Positions 22,020-32,652 of a stretch of 64,000 nucleotides of DNA are shown one piece after another (within the stretch, counting starts at the first letter, position 1; every line of letters starts with the position of its first letter). The DNA is from Avena insularis (Eukaryota > Streptophyta > Magnoliopsida > Poales > Poaceae): NCBI GenBank assembly GCA_023614405.1, contig CM042692.1, forward strand, positions 122,505,503 to 122,569,502. Reading direction: 5' to 3'. The notes under the pieces are model-generated. The model did not search any database and was not told the origin of the DNA. It was given only the letters and a program-made list of their open reading frames with translations. A program made the translations under genes and the position numbers.

Positions 22020-22763
22020 TTCTATCTTACACATGATAGAATTTCAATCTCAAATATAATCGCATAAAACAAAGATCCACCACATAGGAATTATATAGAT
22101 GACCATAATCATGTTAGGCATCTCGTATGGTTGTAAACAATAATAGGATGAGAGATCAAGCTACTTCCATGAACCCATAGTTCAGAGGTGGACTACTCCG
22201 TCTTCATCATGGAGACAGTGGTGATGATGTTGGAGAGGATGGAGATCAATCAGTGGTGATTCCGGCGATGTTTCCCCCTCTAATTTTTGTTGGTTCTGTC
22301 TTTGTTTCATGGTTTCTTTGTTTTCTCTGCCTTCTCCCTAGGATCACGAGGAGGGACCTTTTTATAGGCGTTTTTAGGTCAGGACTTCGACACAGGGCAC
22401 AAGATGGAGGACGGGCGATGCTCCAGGAGGAAAAGAGTGTAGGTGGCGCGCGGCCCTCCCTGGGCCATGCCACCTAGGCTCTTTTGGGCCTCCGGCCTCC
22501 ACTAGTGAGGTTCTAGTGATCCATAAGGTTCAAGTGATGAAAAAATGATCCTCGAAAAATCACAGATCCATTTGACTTTCTTTAGATCCCTGAAATTTTA
22601 AAATATGCAAAATAGGGTTTTTCTGCATGCGGAGTTATAAACCAAATAAAGGGTATCATTGGTAAATCCCCATAAATCAATGTAAAACATGGATATAACA
22701 ATGTATATGATGGAATATGTGACAATAAACTACAAAGTTCATGTGTGCATTTTATATGCATGA
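22020..22763 (-). repeat. 3' LTR of element B (incomplete)
   Basis: It aligns by eye with 50900-51608 of element C, including the shared tggactactcc block, the TATA-like box (TATAAA on the minus strand, near 22361-22366) and the terminal stretch abutting the polypurine tract. The half that would match 50089-50900 is missing or too diverged to recognise. Confidence 0.7.
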
Positions 22764-22811
22764 GCATCCCCAAGCTTAACATATACCCGTCCTCGAGCAT
22801 GAAGGTGATAA
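22764..22811 (-). promoter_or_regulatory. Polypurine tract and conserved 3' module of element B
   Basis: On the minus strand the module GCTCGAGGACG, a short spacer, then AAGCTTGGGGATGC abuts the LTR. The same arrangement occurs in elements A and C. The last five bases (22807-22811, gataa) are the target duplication of copia element F. Confidence 0.8.
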
Positions 22812-22930
22812 TGTCAGGAGAATAGCAACTTGTATTACGAGGCAAGAAGGTCTCATATATACATATACATGTGGGAGCTAAAAGGCCAATATGTAGGAGG
22901 CCAGAGGCCAACATAAACATATCACTAACA
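22812..22930 (-). repeat. 3' LTR of copia element F (119 bp)
   Basis: It has TGTC/AACA ends and matches 41314-41435. Directly to its right (22931-22937) begins the C-run that is the element's polypurine tract on the minus strand, interrupted by element G and resuming at 36577. Confidence 0.9.
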
Positions 22931-22937
22931 CCCCCCC

Positions 22938-25900
22938 TTTAACATCCCAAAACTTTAATCCAAGCTTATCAAGATCAAATCATCCAAAAATAGGGTTAAC
23001 AAAAACTTTTCCAAACTTAAAATGAAAGTATTCATATGTGTATGCATTTAAAATAGGAGTTGTTTGAATCGCCATGATTGATTGATCCAATGCTTGTAAA
23101 ATGTTTCTTAGGTGATTTAAACATCATCTACATCATTCCCAAACTTTTCCTAAAGAAAATCAAATCAAAAAGAATTAAAAAGTAGGAATGGTCATTTTGG
23201 CAAATTTAACTCTCATGCCTACTTTGGATATTCCTAGTACTCAAAACTTAACAGAAACAATTCTTGATCTTTGCACCCCTTGCTAGTACACATAATGAGG
23301 TACCAAGGCCCACCTTTGGATCTGCTAAAAACATTCTGTTAACTATTTTAAATGACAGTTTAAAATTGAATCTAATGCATATGCATAGATCACCCCTATT
23401 GCAAAAACCATCTATTTGAGCTCCATTTTCAAAACCCTTGCAACCAGAGACTACCTATCACTAGTGGAGATCACTCAAAATTTTTGAAACCAAAATTAAA
23501 AACTTTCTTTCATGCGGCCATTTCATCAAATACTTGGCATGCATAATCTCACCTCTAATCCTAGCTCACTGTTTACAACAGGGTTTTGCCCCCAATTGAT
23601 CCACATTTAATCCCCTTGTCCCCTCTTGATCTAACCAGAGCCTAACCAGCCTCTTCCCTACCCCCTAGCTGCACTGCCATGCCATGCCGAGCACCACCTC
23701 GCCGGCCGACAATGCACTCGCAGCAGCAGCCCTCTCTAGCCCCTCTCCTCATGTCTAGCAACTTGCTTGTGGTCCACCTCCACCGCCCAACTAGCCCCAG
23801 GCCAGAGACAGAGAGCAGAGCGGCCAGGAACCGCCGCGCCCGGAGCCGGTCGAGCATGCCGACGCCGCCCCCAGAGCACGCCTGTGTCCCTGCCTGAGAC
23901 CATCACCATCCCTTGGCACCAGCCCGCGCCCGCCGCTCCACCTCGACCTGGAGAACACCCCAGACATCCCCGTTCGCCGCCCAAAGCCTCACAGCCACCG
24001 CTCGTCGTGGACACCGCTGCTTCGGCCGCGTAGAGCGCCACCTCGCCCAGACCGCATACCACCGCCCCTATGCCCGTATTGAATTCCTAGAGCACCGCCA
24101 GGAGACCGCCCATCGATCGCCATCCCTAGCCATGCCTCTACCCCGCCGTAGCCTTGTCGCCGGATTCGCCTGCCCATCCCGCTCGGTCTCACCGTCGGGC
24201 CTATAAAAGGAGCCCTCCCCAGCCTCTTCTCTCCACACCATTCCACTCCCCTCACCTCTCTGAACCTCACCCACCTCTAGCTGGAGCAAGACGAGCTCTG
24301 CCTCGCCGGAATTGGAGCCGGAGCAGCCGCGACAGGAGGAGAAGGGTGTCGTTGATTACGACCACCCCAAGGTCCGCCGCAACCACGCCTCGCCTCGCCG
24401 TCGTCTTCCACGTCTTTTGCCCGCCTCGCCGACCCCGCTGGAGCCCTGGTACGCCCCCAGTAGACCCCCACCGAGCCGCTAGGGTTCGAACTCACCGGCG
24501 ACCTGTTCGTCGTCGACGACGACCCTCTGCCGTTGATCTCGCTTCTAATCGCACGGCCCACAGCGCGTGTACCGTTTCGCGTGTTAAGTGCCGCTGACAA
24601 GCGGGACCCCCTGTCAGCTGAGCCGCCATGTGGCCCGCTGATGGGCGGCCAAGTCTTTTCCCACGCTAGCCCACCCATTCAAATCTGGAGTTTTCTTTTT
24701 AGTTGAATCTAGTTTCTCTCCCCTAGTTTGAAAATCAATTCAGAGAGTTTTAGAAATCCAAATTGCATGAAACTAATTTTGTCTGAAAGGTATTAAAATG
24801 ATCTATCCAAGCCCGTTGGATTTAATTCAATTAGAGTTATAGAGCTCTCCTAATAAAAATAAGAAGACAGAAGCTTTTGCAACTTGCAACATTTTTATAA
24901 AATCAAGCAAGTTAGCTTTTGAGTTGATTCCAACTCTCAAAAATCACATTTCATCATATCTATCTAACCATGTAATAATATTAAGGTTGACATGCAGTGA
25001 CTTTGGACTAGTACCAAAACAATGCTATATAGGCATTTCTAGTCACTTTAAATCATTAAATAATGAACTTAAACCAAAGTGATATTGATCCAACCCTTAA
25101 ATCTCATTCCCACATGTTAGAATATGTGGTGAGGACATATGTCCACATGATCCCATGTTTTGGTGGTGAATATTAAATTTTAGTTAATATTTCAATGAGT
25201 AGAAATTACTTTTCTAAAATAAAAGGGATGAAACTATTAAAATTGAACTTGTGATGCTTGTGATGATAATAGATCATCAATTTTGTGTTTTAGAATACTA
25301 CTTAGTCTAGTTAAGTATTGTTTGGTGATTGTGCACTCCCTATGTATTTATAGACGCTAGTACCGACCAAGCTTTCGAGGAGGAGGAGTTCTACCAAGAA
25401 GAAGAAGAAGAAAACTTCAACCACTGCACCAACCAAGGCAAGCTATTGTTAGCAAGCTAGAATTAAGCTAGATGACTGAGCAAGGATCCTTTAGGCATGC
25501 TTTGATCACACCCCCTTTAACTACTAGTACCTCAAGTCTTATTGACAAGTTCTACCTCCCTTAGTTTACACAAAGTTCTTGACCTGTTTGAAGGTAGAAT
25601 AAAAAGTATAAAACTTGACCTACTTAGAAACCTTTAGATGTCATTCTATGGCATGAGATTGATCCCATCCTTCCACCTTAGTGAACACTCTTAACTTAGT
25701 CTTTTAGAGTAGATCAAAAAGTTGAGTCACTTTAGATGGGAACACTTGGTGAAAATGAATTGTGAAAACCTTGGAATGATGAGTCATTCTATTGAGATGT
25801 TTTGACATGTGTTGAGAAACACAACTGGTTTATGATGAGGAAAATGATGAGGCATGATCCTTAACCCTTTTATAAAACTGATGGTTGGATTCGGATGCGA

Positions 25901-26845
25901 TACCATTCCAAATTTACCGTACAACCACACTACCTGAATTAGGTAAGGCTTAGCTGGAAATTTATATGCATTAGTATTAGTTCCCTCACGGGAGAGGTTT
26001 GAGCTGAGGCTACCTCTCAATGTTGTCCACCTATGCAGTGCCCAAGATGACTGATGGTCATGGTTGGGAGCCAATGCTCATAGGAGAGGTGCTTGTACTA
26101 GGGTGTGTAAAGGGAAGGTTATGTTTGATTATCTGCATACTAAGTATGATGATTCAGGGTTATCCACGCGATGTATCGAATCTTGTGGTGAAAGTGTACC
26201 ACCTCTGCAGTGTCAAACTATTGAATAGCGGCGTCATGTTATGGACAGTTGGAATGGCCATACTGTTTCATTGTCAGATGTTTTCTAAATAACTTGAAAT
26301 GAATGATGAACTTTGACTTGACCACAACAGGGTTGTGTTGATGATAATAGCTTCCCAACTTAAGTGATTCTAGAACTTTACTTTATCTTTCTTTGCTTCT
26401 GAACTCAGCTTAGGTTTCAAACTTAACTTTATAGTTAAACTTAGCTCTAGCACTTTAACTTAGAATTATACTCCTTGTTAGTAGTAGTTTGCGAGTACTT
26501 AAAGAGTACTCATGGCTTTTGTCCCTAGCTATTATCATGGCCAGACTATGAAGGAGATTATCAAGATGATGGTCATTGAGCGGCTATGATGACTAGGACT
26601 ATCTGCTCGTCAAGATTGCATGTGCCCCGAAGATGGACCCCACCGCTACGCTTATCTTTTATTTCCGCTGCTTGTTGTATTAAAGACTGGATCGTGAGAT
26701 CCTTATTTGTGTAAAACCTTATGTATGGCTTGTAATGGATGATGTACTGTGATATCCAATCCGTTATGTCTCGCAAAAATGGTAATCCTGGGATTGCGAG
26801 GTATGTCATAACGGGCATCTGGGATTAAAAATCCGGGTGTTGACA
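22938..26845 (+). repeat. 5' LTR of chromovirus G (3908 bp)
   Basis: It begins TTTAACATCCC (the partner begins TGTAACATCCC) and ends GTTGACA. The TATA box TATAAAA is at 24202-24208, so U3 is about 1.25 kb and R plus U5 about 2.6 kb. A GC-rich block (23640-24600) contains open frames on both strands. The matching frames in the other LTR are interrupted differently, so they are not treated as genes. An AAG microsatellite has five units near 25396-25410. Confidence 0.9.
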
Positions 26846-26848
26846 AGT

Positions 26849-26861
26849 TGGTATCAGAGCC
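26849..26861 (+). promoter_or_regulatory. Primer-binding site of chromovirus G (initiator tRNA-Met)
   Basis: TGGTATCAGAGCC lies 3 bp after the LTR end, a perfect match to the usual initiator-Met primer site of plant Ty3/gypsy elements. Confidence 0.9.
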
Positions 26862-26927
26862 ATCCTGACCATAGGAGACCCTGGTTAGAATGGACGTCCA
26901 AACCAAAAACTTAGCTTCAAAACCAAA

Positions 26928-27072
26928 GTGAGTATTTATGAAAAACTATTTCCCCCTCTTACTCTTGTGGATTCTTCTCCAAAAATTAATGTTACTCAAA
27001 ATTCTTACACTACTACTTAAAATTTGACACACTTGATCACTTCACTAACTTCCTCATCCTTAATTCTTGTAG
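26928..27072 (+). promoter_or_regulatory. Candidate leader intron of chromovirus G
   Basis: A donor-like AAA|GTGAGT (26925-26933) precedes an acceptor-like region with CTAAC branch-type sequence, a pyrimidine-rich stretch and TTCTTGTAG ending at 27072. The next base starts the ATG of the extra ORF. A second acceptor-like TCTTCAG ends at 28092, again directly before an ATG (gag). Splicing is inferred from sequence only. Confidence 0.45.
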
Positions 27073-27843
27073 ATGGAGACTCAGTTCAGCAAGTTTTACC
27101 AGTTGGGAAACGGAGGTCAGTTGATCTTCGAGAGGGATCTGGATTCACTGTCGGAGTTACTAGGACGCCCACATCCGGAGTTTCTTGGAGCTCAACTTCC
27201 AGGACCCCCAGGAGGAGACCTACAGTGTCTAGTCACCGCGGATCTTCGAGGAAGCATCGAAGCACCAACTTCCGGGAGAATTCAGTTCTCCGTGAGAGAG
27301 AACAACTGGCTAGATGGATTAGCCAGGGCAATGCATGAAGCTCTCGCACGTCTATGTGCCCTCAGCGTCAACAAGATCCAAGGAACCCGTTTTGCACACT
27401 ATGCAAGACGTGACTTCATGGGAATGCCGATGGAGATGCCAAGTCACCCAGAGTTGAGGCATCAAGTGGAGAATCTTGACTTCTTGCTTCATGACAGACA
27501 GCAGGAACTGGACAATGCCAGGGAGTTAGCCAACTAGAACCGTGACATTGCCGACCAGAAGGCCCAGACTTTTGCACTGCTCGTCCAAGATCGCCAGTCT
27601 CTTTGTCGCCAGCGTGCAAAGAAGGATCGCACCATCGCCCATCTTCGCAAGAAGGTGGCCGACCTCGAGAAGACCGTCAAGGAGCAAGAAGCCCAGCTTG
27701 CCGCCAAGGAAGAAGAAGATGAGGGTGAAGACATCCAGGGAGATATGGATTCTTACCTCAGCAACGATGATGACTTTCTGGAGGAGGATGTTGTGGACTT
27801 CTACACTGATGATGAAGACTCCGACTTCATCGACGATGAGTAG
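27073..27843 (+). pseudogene. Extra ORF ahead of gag in chromovirus G (coiled coil, acidic tail; one stop)
   Basis: A 256-codon frame runs from ATG 27073 to TAG 27841-27843, with one internal TAG at 27535-27537 just after ARELAN. The N-terminal half (about residues 1-120) is mixed and globular-looking. Residues about 125-220 are rich in Arg, Gln, Glu, Lys and Leu in heptad-like spacing, a probable coiled coil. The C-terminal 45 residues are mostly Asp and Glu. There is no gag, protease or polymerase motif and no similarity I recognise. Frame and composition are maintained on both sides of the stop, which suggests recent function. It lies about 250 bp before the gag start. A chromatin- or particle-related accessory role would be speculation. 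Confidence 0.7.
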
Positions 27844-28092
27844 ATGCACTAGAGCACTATCGTAGCATGAGATGTATCATCTCATTGTATCGTAGCTTGC
27901 AGAATGGTTCTTCAAACCATCTGTTTTCCCCTTTGATTGTTGTGGTGTGTGTTGTATCGTGTGCTTGCTTGCATAAATGAAAAAGAAGTTAGTTGAAAAA
28001 CCTGAGTCTAACTCAATGTTTTAGTTTTGAAAACCCCAAAACCATGAACCTTAGAATTTCCCTCTTACCCCTATATCTATCTCAATCTTCAG

Positions 28093-29160
28093 ATGACTCG
28101 TGGAAACCAGGGAGGGAGCAGCTCATCGCAGGACCCAATGCTGCAGATCTTGCAGAATCTCATCGCGGACCGTGAAGCAAGCAGGGCCGAGCGTCAAGCA
28201 AACTTAGAAACATTGCAGCAGATTGCCCAAATGGCTCTCAACAACCAAGGACATGGAAATCAGGATCACCAAGGATCCAAACTCAAAAACTTTCAGAACA
28301 CCAATCCCCCAATCTTTAACCAATCTGAAAACCCATTAGATGCGGATGACTGGTTACAGACCATGGAAAACAACTTAGAGGTGGCCAGAGTGGATGAGAA
28401 TGAGAAAGTTCTCTTCGCCACCCACTATCTAGCGGGAGATGCAAGAGCTTGGTGGAATAGAATCCGCAATATGAACCATGGCCTGGTGATGACCTAGGAA
28501 GCATTCAAGGTCAAGTTCAGTCGCACCCACGTGCCGCAAGGTCTTGTCAACAGGATGAGAGATGAATTCCGCGAATTGAAGCAAGGAAGAATGACGGTGG
28601 TGGAATACCGTGACAGATTCTTGTCACTTGCCAGATATGCACCGGATGAGATCAACACGGAGGCCAAGAAGAAGGAGAGATTCTTAAATGGACTGCATGA
28701 TAAGATGCAGACTGTCCTCGTCAACATCCGTTTTGATGATCTCGAAGAGCTAGTCGACTCTGCCATTCAGATGGAAGGGAAGATTAACGAAACAACAACA
28801 TAAGCGCCGTATGATGCAAGATGCCGGATCCAAAGAGTCACCAGAAGTACCGTCCTAACCCCTCACCAGGATATGCAGCAAGGAACAACCGACCCCCAAA
28901 TTCTCTCCCAAGCTACCCCAACCGTAGCGGAGGTAATTTGAAGTCCGGAGGAAACAATCACAACTCCGGTAATGCCAACAATTTCAACCGTGCCCCTCCC
29001 AAGAGCAACAACAACAACAACAAAGAACATTGCACCCAGAATCGGCAATGATGTACTGTCATCATCAAGGACAAGTGCGGATCACTTGTTTCGAGTGTGG
29101 AGTGAAGGGTCACTACTCAATGAGTGTCCCAAGAAGAAGGCCGCCAATGCCCTATGAATG
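28093..29160 (+). pseudogene. gag: Gag of chromovirus G (broken)
   Basis: Gag forms the particle. ATG 28093 opens a Gln/Ser-rich N-terminus, then the gag core: DADDWLQTMENNLE, ATHYLAGDARAWWNRIR, then FKVKFSRTHVPQGL and MRDEFRELKQG. TAG 28495-28497 sits where a Trp is usual, after VMT. The first frame ends at 28803; sequence continuing in another frame is Asn/Pro/Ser-rich. A CCHC knuckle (CFECGVKGHYS, about 29085-29117) is split by a shift before its last Cys; the remainder NECPKKK reads in a neighbouring frame. The family is clear, the copy is dead. Confidence 0.8.
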
Positions 29161-29278
29161 CCCGCTCAGCAGCAGCGTCGTGTTCAACCAGAAGGAGATT
29201 TGCCCAGGGAACCCTCACAATCATAGCGGTCGTCTCTTCCACATGAACGCAGAAGAAGCCTAGGAAGCGCCAGATGTA

Positions 29279-31050
29279 GTGCTGGGTATGTTTTCTGTCA
29301 ACTCAGTTTTAGCAAGAGTATTGTTTGATTCTGGAGCATCGCATTCATTTGTCACCGAAGAATTTGTATGCACTAGTAAGATTCACCCAACCAACCTGAA
29401 GCATGTCATGATAGTTCAAATCCCCGGTTCAATGACAAAAGCTAGAAAAATTTGCAAAGCTGTACCTATCAGAATACATGGGATAGATTTTTATGCCAAC
29501 CTAATTGTACTTGGAACCAAAGGATTGGAAGTAGTACTAGGTATGGAGTGGATGTCAATGCACAAAGGACTGATAGACTGTGGTAAGAAAGCCATCACCA
29601 TGACCAGTAGTTCTGGAGTAACAGTAGAGCATATCTCTGAAACCTTACCCCGTCAATTCAAGTGCAACAAGAGTGTAGCCCTGCCCACCATTGACCAAGT
29701 CAGAGTAGTCTGTGAATACCCCGAGGTATTCCCATATGAATTGCCAGGTATGCCCCCGGATAGGGATATTGAGTTCATTATCGAACTAATCCCCGGAACC
29801 GGACCTATAGCCCAGAGACCCTATACCATGAACCCCTCAGAGTTAGTGGAACTGAAGAAGCAGTTGGATGCCATGTTAGCAACAGGCTTGATTCAGCCAA
29901 GCGCATCGCCATGGAGATCACCAGTGTTATTCATCAACAAGAAAGATGGAGGCAATAAATGCGTATGCAGTTCAGAAAGTTGAATGACGTCACCATCAAG
30001 AACAAGTACCCCTTGCCAAAGATAGAGGATCTATTTGATCAGTTGACTGGAGCTCAGGTATTCTCAAAGATTGATCTTAGGACTGGTTATCACCAACTTA
30101 AGATTCGTGCAATGGATATTCCGAAGACGGCCTTTACTACTCGCTATGGTTTATACGAGTATACGGTTATGTCTTTTGGATTAACCAATGCCCCTGCTTA
30201 TTTCATGAATCTCATGAATAAGATCTTTATGAATTTTCTAGATAAGTTTGTAGTTGTGTTTATTGACGACATCCTTATCTACTCCAAGTTAGAAGAAGAG
30301 CATGAGCAACATCTGAGAATCATCCTAGAAACCCTGAGAGAGCATCAGTTATATGCCAAGTTCAGCAAGTGTGAGTTTTGGCTGAAAGAAGTAGGATTCC
30401 TAGGACATATTGTTTCTGCCGGAGGAGTCTCTGTTGATCCCACCAAGATCAAACATGTCGAGGAATGGGAAGCCCCAACCAATCAAACCCAAGTTCGTTC
30501 ATTTCTCGGATTAGCGGGATATTACCGCAAGTTCGTAGAAGGATTCTCGAGCATAGCCCGACCAATGACCCAATTGTTGAAGAAGGACAAGATGTTTGAA
30601 TGGACAGACAAATGTGAAGCCAGTTTCCAGGAGCTGAAGAAGAGATTGATATCAGCCACAATTTTGATCATGCCAGACATCAAGAAGCCGTTTGATGTGT
30701 ATTGTGATGCATCCAAGCTTGGCCTAGGATGTGTATTGATGCAAGAAGGCAAAGTCATCGCATATCTGTCTCGACAACTGAAGCAGCATGAGCAGAGCTA
30801 TCCGACCCATGATCTTGAGCTAGCAGCCGTGGTTCTAGCGTTGAAGACATGGCGTCATTATTTGATGGGTAATCGCTGTGAGATTTACTCAGATCATAAG
30901 AGCTTGAAGTATATATTCACTCAGAAGGAGCTGAATATGAGGCAAAGAAGATGGATAGAGTTAATCAAGGATTATGACCTTGACATTCACTATCACCCCG
31001 GCAAAGCCAATGTGGTAGCGGATGCTCTTAGCAGATTGACGTGTAGGCTT
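29279..31050 (+). pseudogene. pol: Protease, reverse transcriptase and RNase H of chromovirus G (frameshifted)
   Basis: The protease motif LFDSGASHSF is near 29319-29350. The RT begins in this frame (PSASPWRSPVLFINKKDGG) and is broken by a small deletion near 29958, where the frame changes and a few residues of the conserved block are lost. From 29959 the RT core is open: [12 protein letters not shown], then the catalytic FIDD (about 30262-30273), then [11 protein letters not shown] of the thumb. RNase H follows with [13 protein letters not shown], the usual Glu in [10 protein letters not shown], and a closing DALSR near 31021-31035. Apart from the shift at 29958 this block is intact over about 1.1 kb. 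Confidence 0.9.
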
Positions 31051-32604
31051 AACACCAAGATCAAAGAGAAGCAACCAAGTTTGTATGAGGAATTGGAGCA
31101 GTTCAGGACTGAGTTAGTTAGCAAAGGATTCCTAGCTAGCATTGAACTTCAACCCACTTTGATTAGCCAAATCAAGGAAGCCCAGAAGGGAAATGAAAGT
31201 ATCGACGGAATCAAACGTCGTATTGGTACAGGAAAGGTACCTGGATTCACCGAAGACGAAGAAGGAGTACTATGGTACAAAGGACGTATCTGTGTTCCAG
31301 CAGATTCAGAGATGAAGGAAGTTATCATGAAGGAAGCTCATGATACTCTTTATTCTATCCACCCCGGAGGAACAAAGATGTATCAGGATTTGAAAGAGCA
31401 ATTTTGGTGGCACAAGATGAAGAGAGAGATCGGAAGCTACATCGCCAAGTGTGACATCTGCCAAAGAGTCAAAGCAGAGCATCAGAGACCTGCAGGACTA
31501 TTGCAACCATTGCAGATTCCGGAATGGAAATGGGATTCTGTCGGAATGGACTTTATCACCGGTTTACCTACTTCTAGTAGGGGAAATGACTCAATCTGGG
31601 TCATAATTGATAGACTGTCCAAGGTAGCCCACTTCATACCTGTCAAGACTACCTACCAGAATGCAAAGCTAGCAGAGCTATATATTGCTAGGATTGTTAG
31701 TCTGCATGGAACCCCCAAGACCATCGTCTCAGATCGAGGAACCCAGTTTACTTCAAGATTTTGGCAGAAAGTTCAGGAAGGTTTAGGAACCAAGTTGAAC
31801 TTCAGTACCGCTTATCACCCACAAACAGATGGACAAACTAAGAGAGTCAATCAGATCTTAGAGGATATGCTTAGAGCTTGTGTGTTGGAATACGGATCAA
31901 AATGGGAAGACTGCCTTCCTTTCGCAGAATTCTCATATAACAACAGTTATCAGGCTAGTTTGTAGATGGCACCATTTGAATTCCTATACGGAATAAAGTG
32001 TCGTACCCCTTTGAATTGGTCGCAAGTAGGAGAGAGTCAGATCTTTGGACCCGACATTCTCCGAGAAGCAGAAGAGAAAGTTCACAAAGTCCGTGAGCAC
32101 CTCAAGACTGCCCAATCCAGACAAAAGAGCTATGCTGACAAGAGAAGGAGAGACCTGACTTTCAATGTCGGAGATTTCGTATATCTCAAGGTGTCACCAT
32201 TGAAGGGAACTCAACGCTTTAGTCTGAAGGGAAAGTTAGCTCCCAGATATATCGGACCTTTCAAGATTCTGAACCGCCGAGGAGAAGTATCGTATCAACT
32301 GGAACTGCCTGAAGAGATGTCAGCCATCCACAATGTGTTCCATATCTCGTTACTTCGCAAATGCTTGGAAGTGCCCGAGAAGATTGAAGTTTTCAAGAAC
32401 ATCGATCACAGAGCTGTGGAAATCAACAATGACCTGACCTATTGGGAAGTACCCATCCGTATCTTAGAAGAAGCCTACAGAACCACTAGGACCAGGAGTA
32501 TCAAGTTTCTCAAGATTCAGTGGAGCAACCATACCAAGGAGGAAGCTACTTTGGAGCGCGAAGATTACATTAGAACAAAGTTCCTAGATCTCTTTAGTTC
32601 CTAG
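31051..32604 (+). pseudogene. int: Integrase and chromodomain-like tail of chromovirus G (stop; catalytic Glu replaced)
   Basis: The zinc-binding HHCC region lies at about 31335-31480. The core carries the first Asp in VGMDFITGL (about 31540) and the second in IVSDRGTQF (about 31731). The third catalytic residue, Glu, stands in this family between QT and RVNQ; here it is Lys (codon 31840-31842, aag), a single G-to-A change. TAG 31963-31965 interrupts the core end; the frame continues to 32602-32604. The last 60 residues (IRILEEAYRTTRTRSIKF, then IQWSNHTKEEATLERED) form a chromodomain-like module known in Tekay elements, thought to guide insertion to heterochromatin. Confidence 0.85.
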
Positions 32605-32638
32605 TTTTCTTTGTAAATCTCGACACGAGATTTTGTTT

Positions 32639-32650
32639 AAGGGGGGAAGG
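32639..32650 (+). promoter_or_regulatory. Polypurine tract of chromovirus G
   Basis: AAGGGGGGAAGG lies 2 bp before the 3' LTR start (TGTAAC at 32653). Confidence 0.85.
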
Positions 32651-32652
32651 TT

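Noticed and set aside
23642..24290. Overlapping GC-rich open frames on both strands in the left LTR of element G, echoed at 33357-34092
   Set aside because: They are the same LTR sequence twice; frames are broken differently in the two copies and no motif is recognisable, so GC-rich composition explains them.
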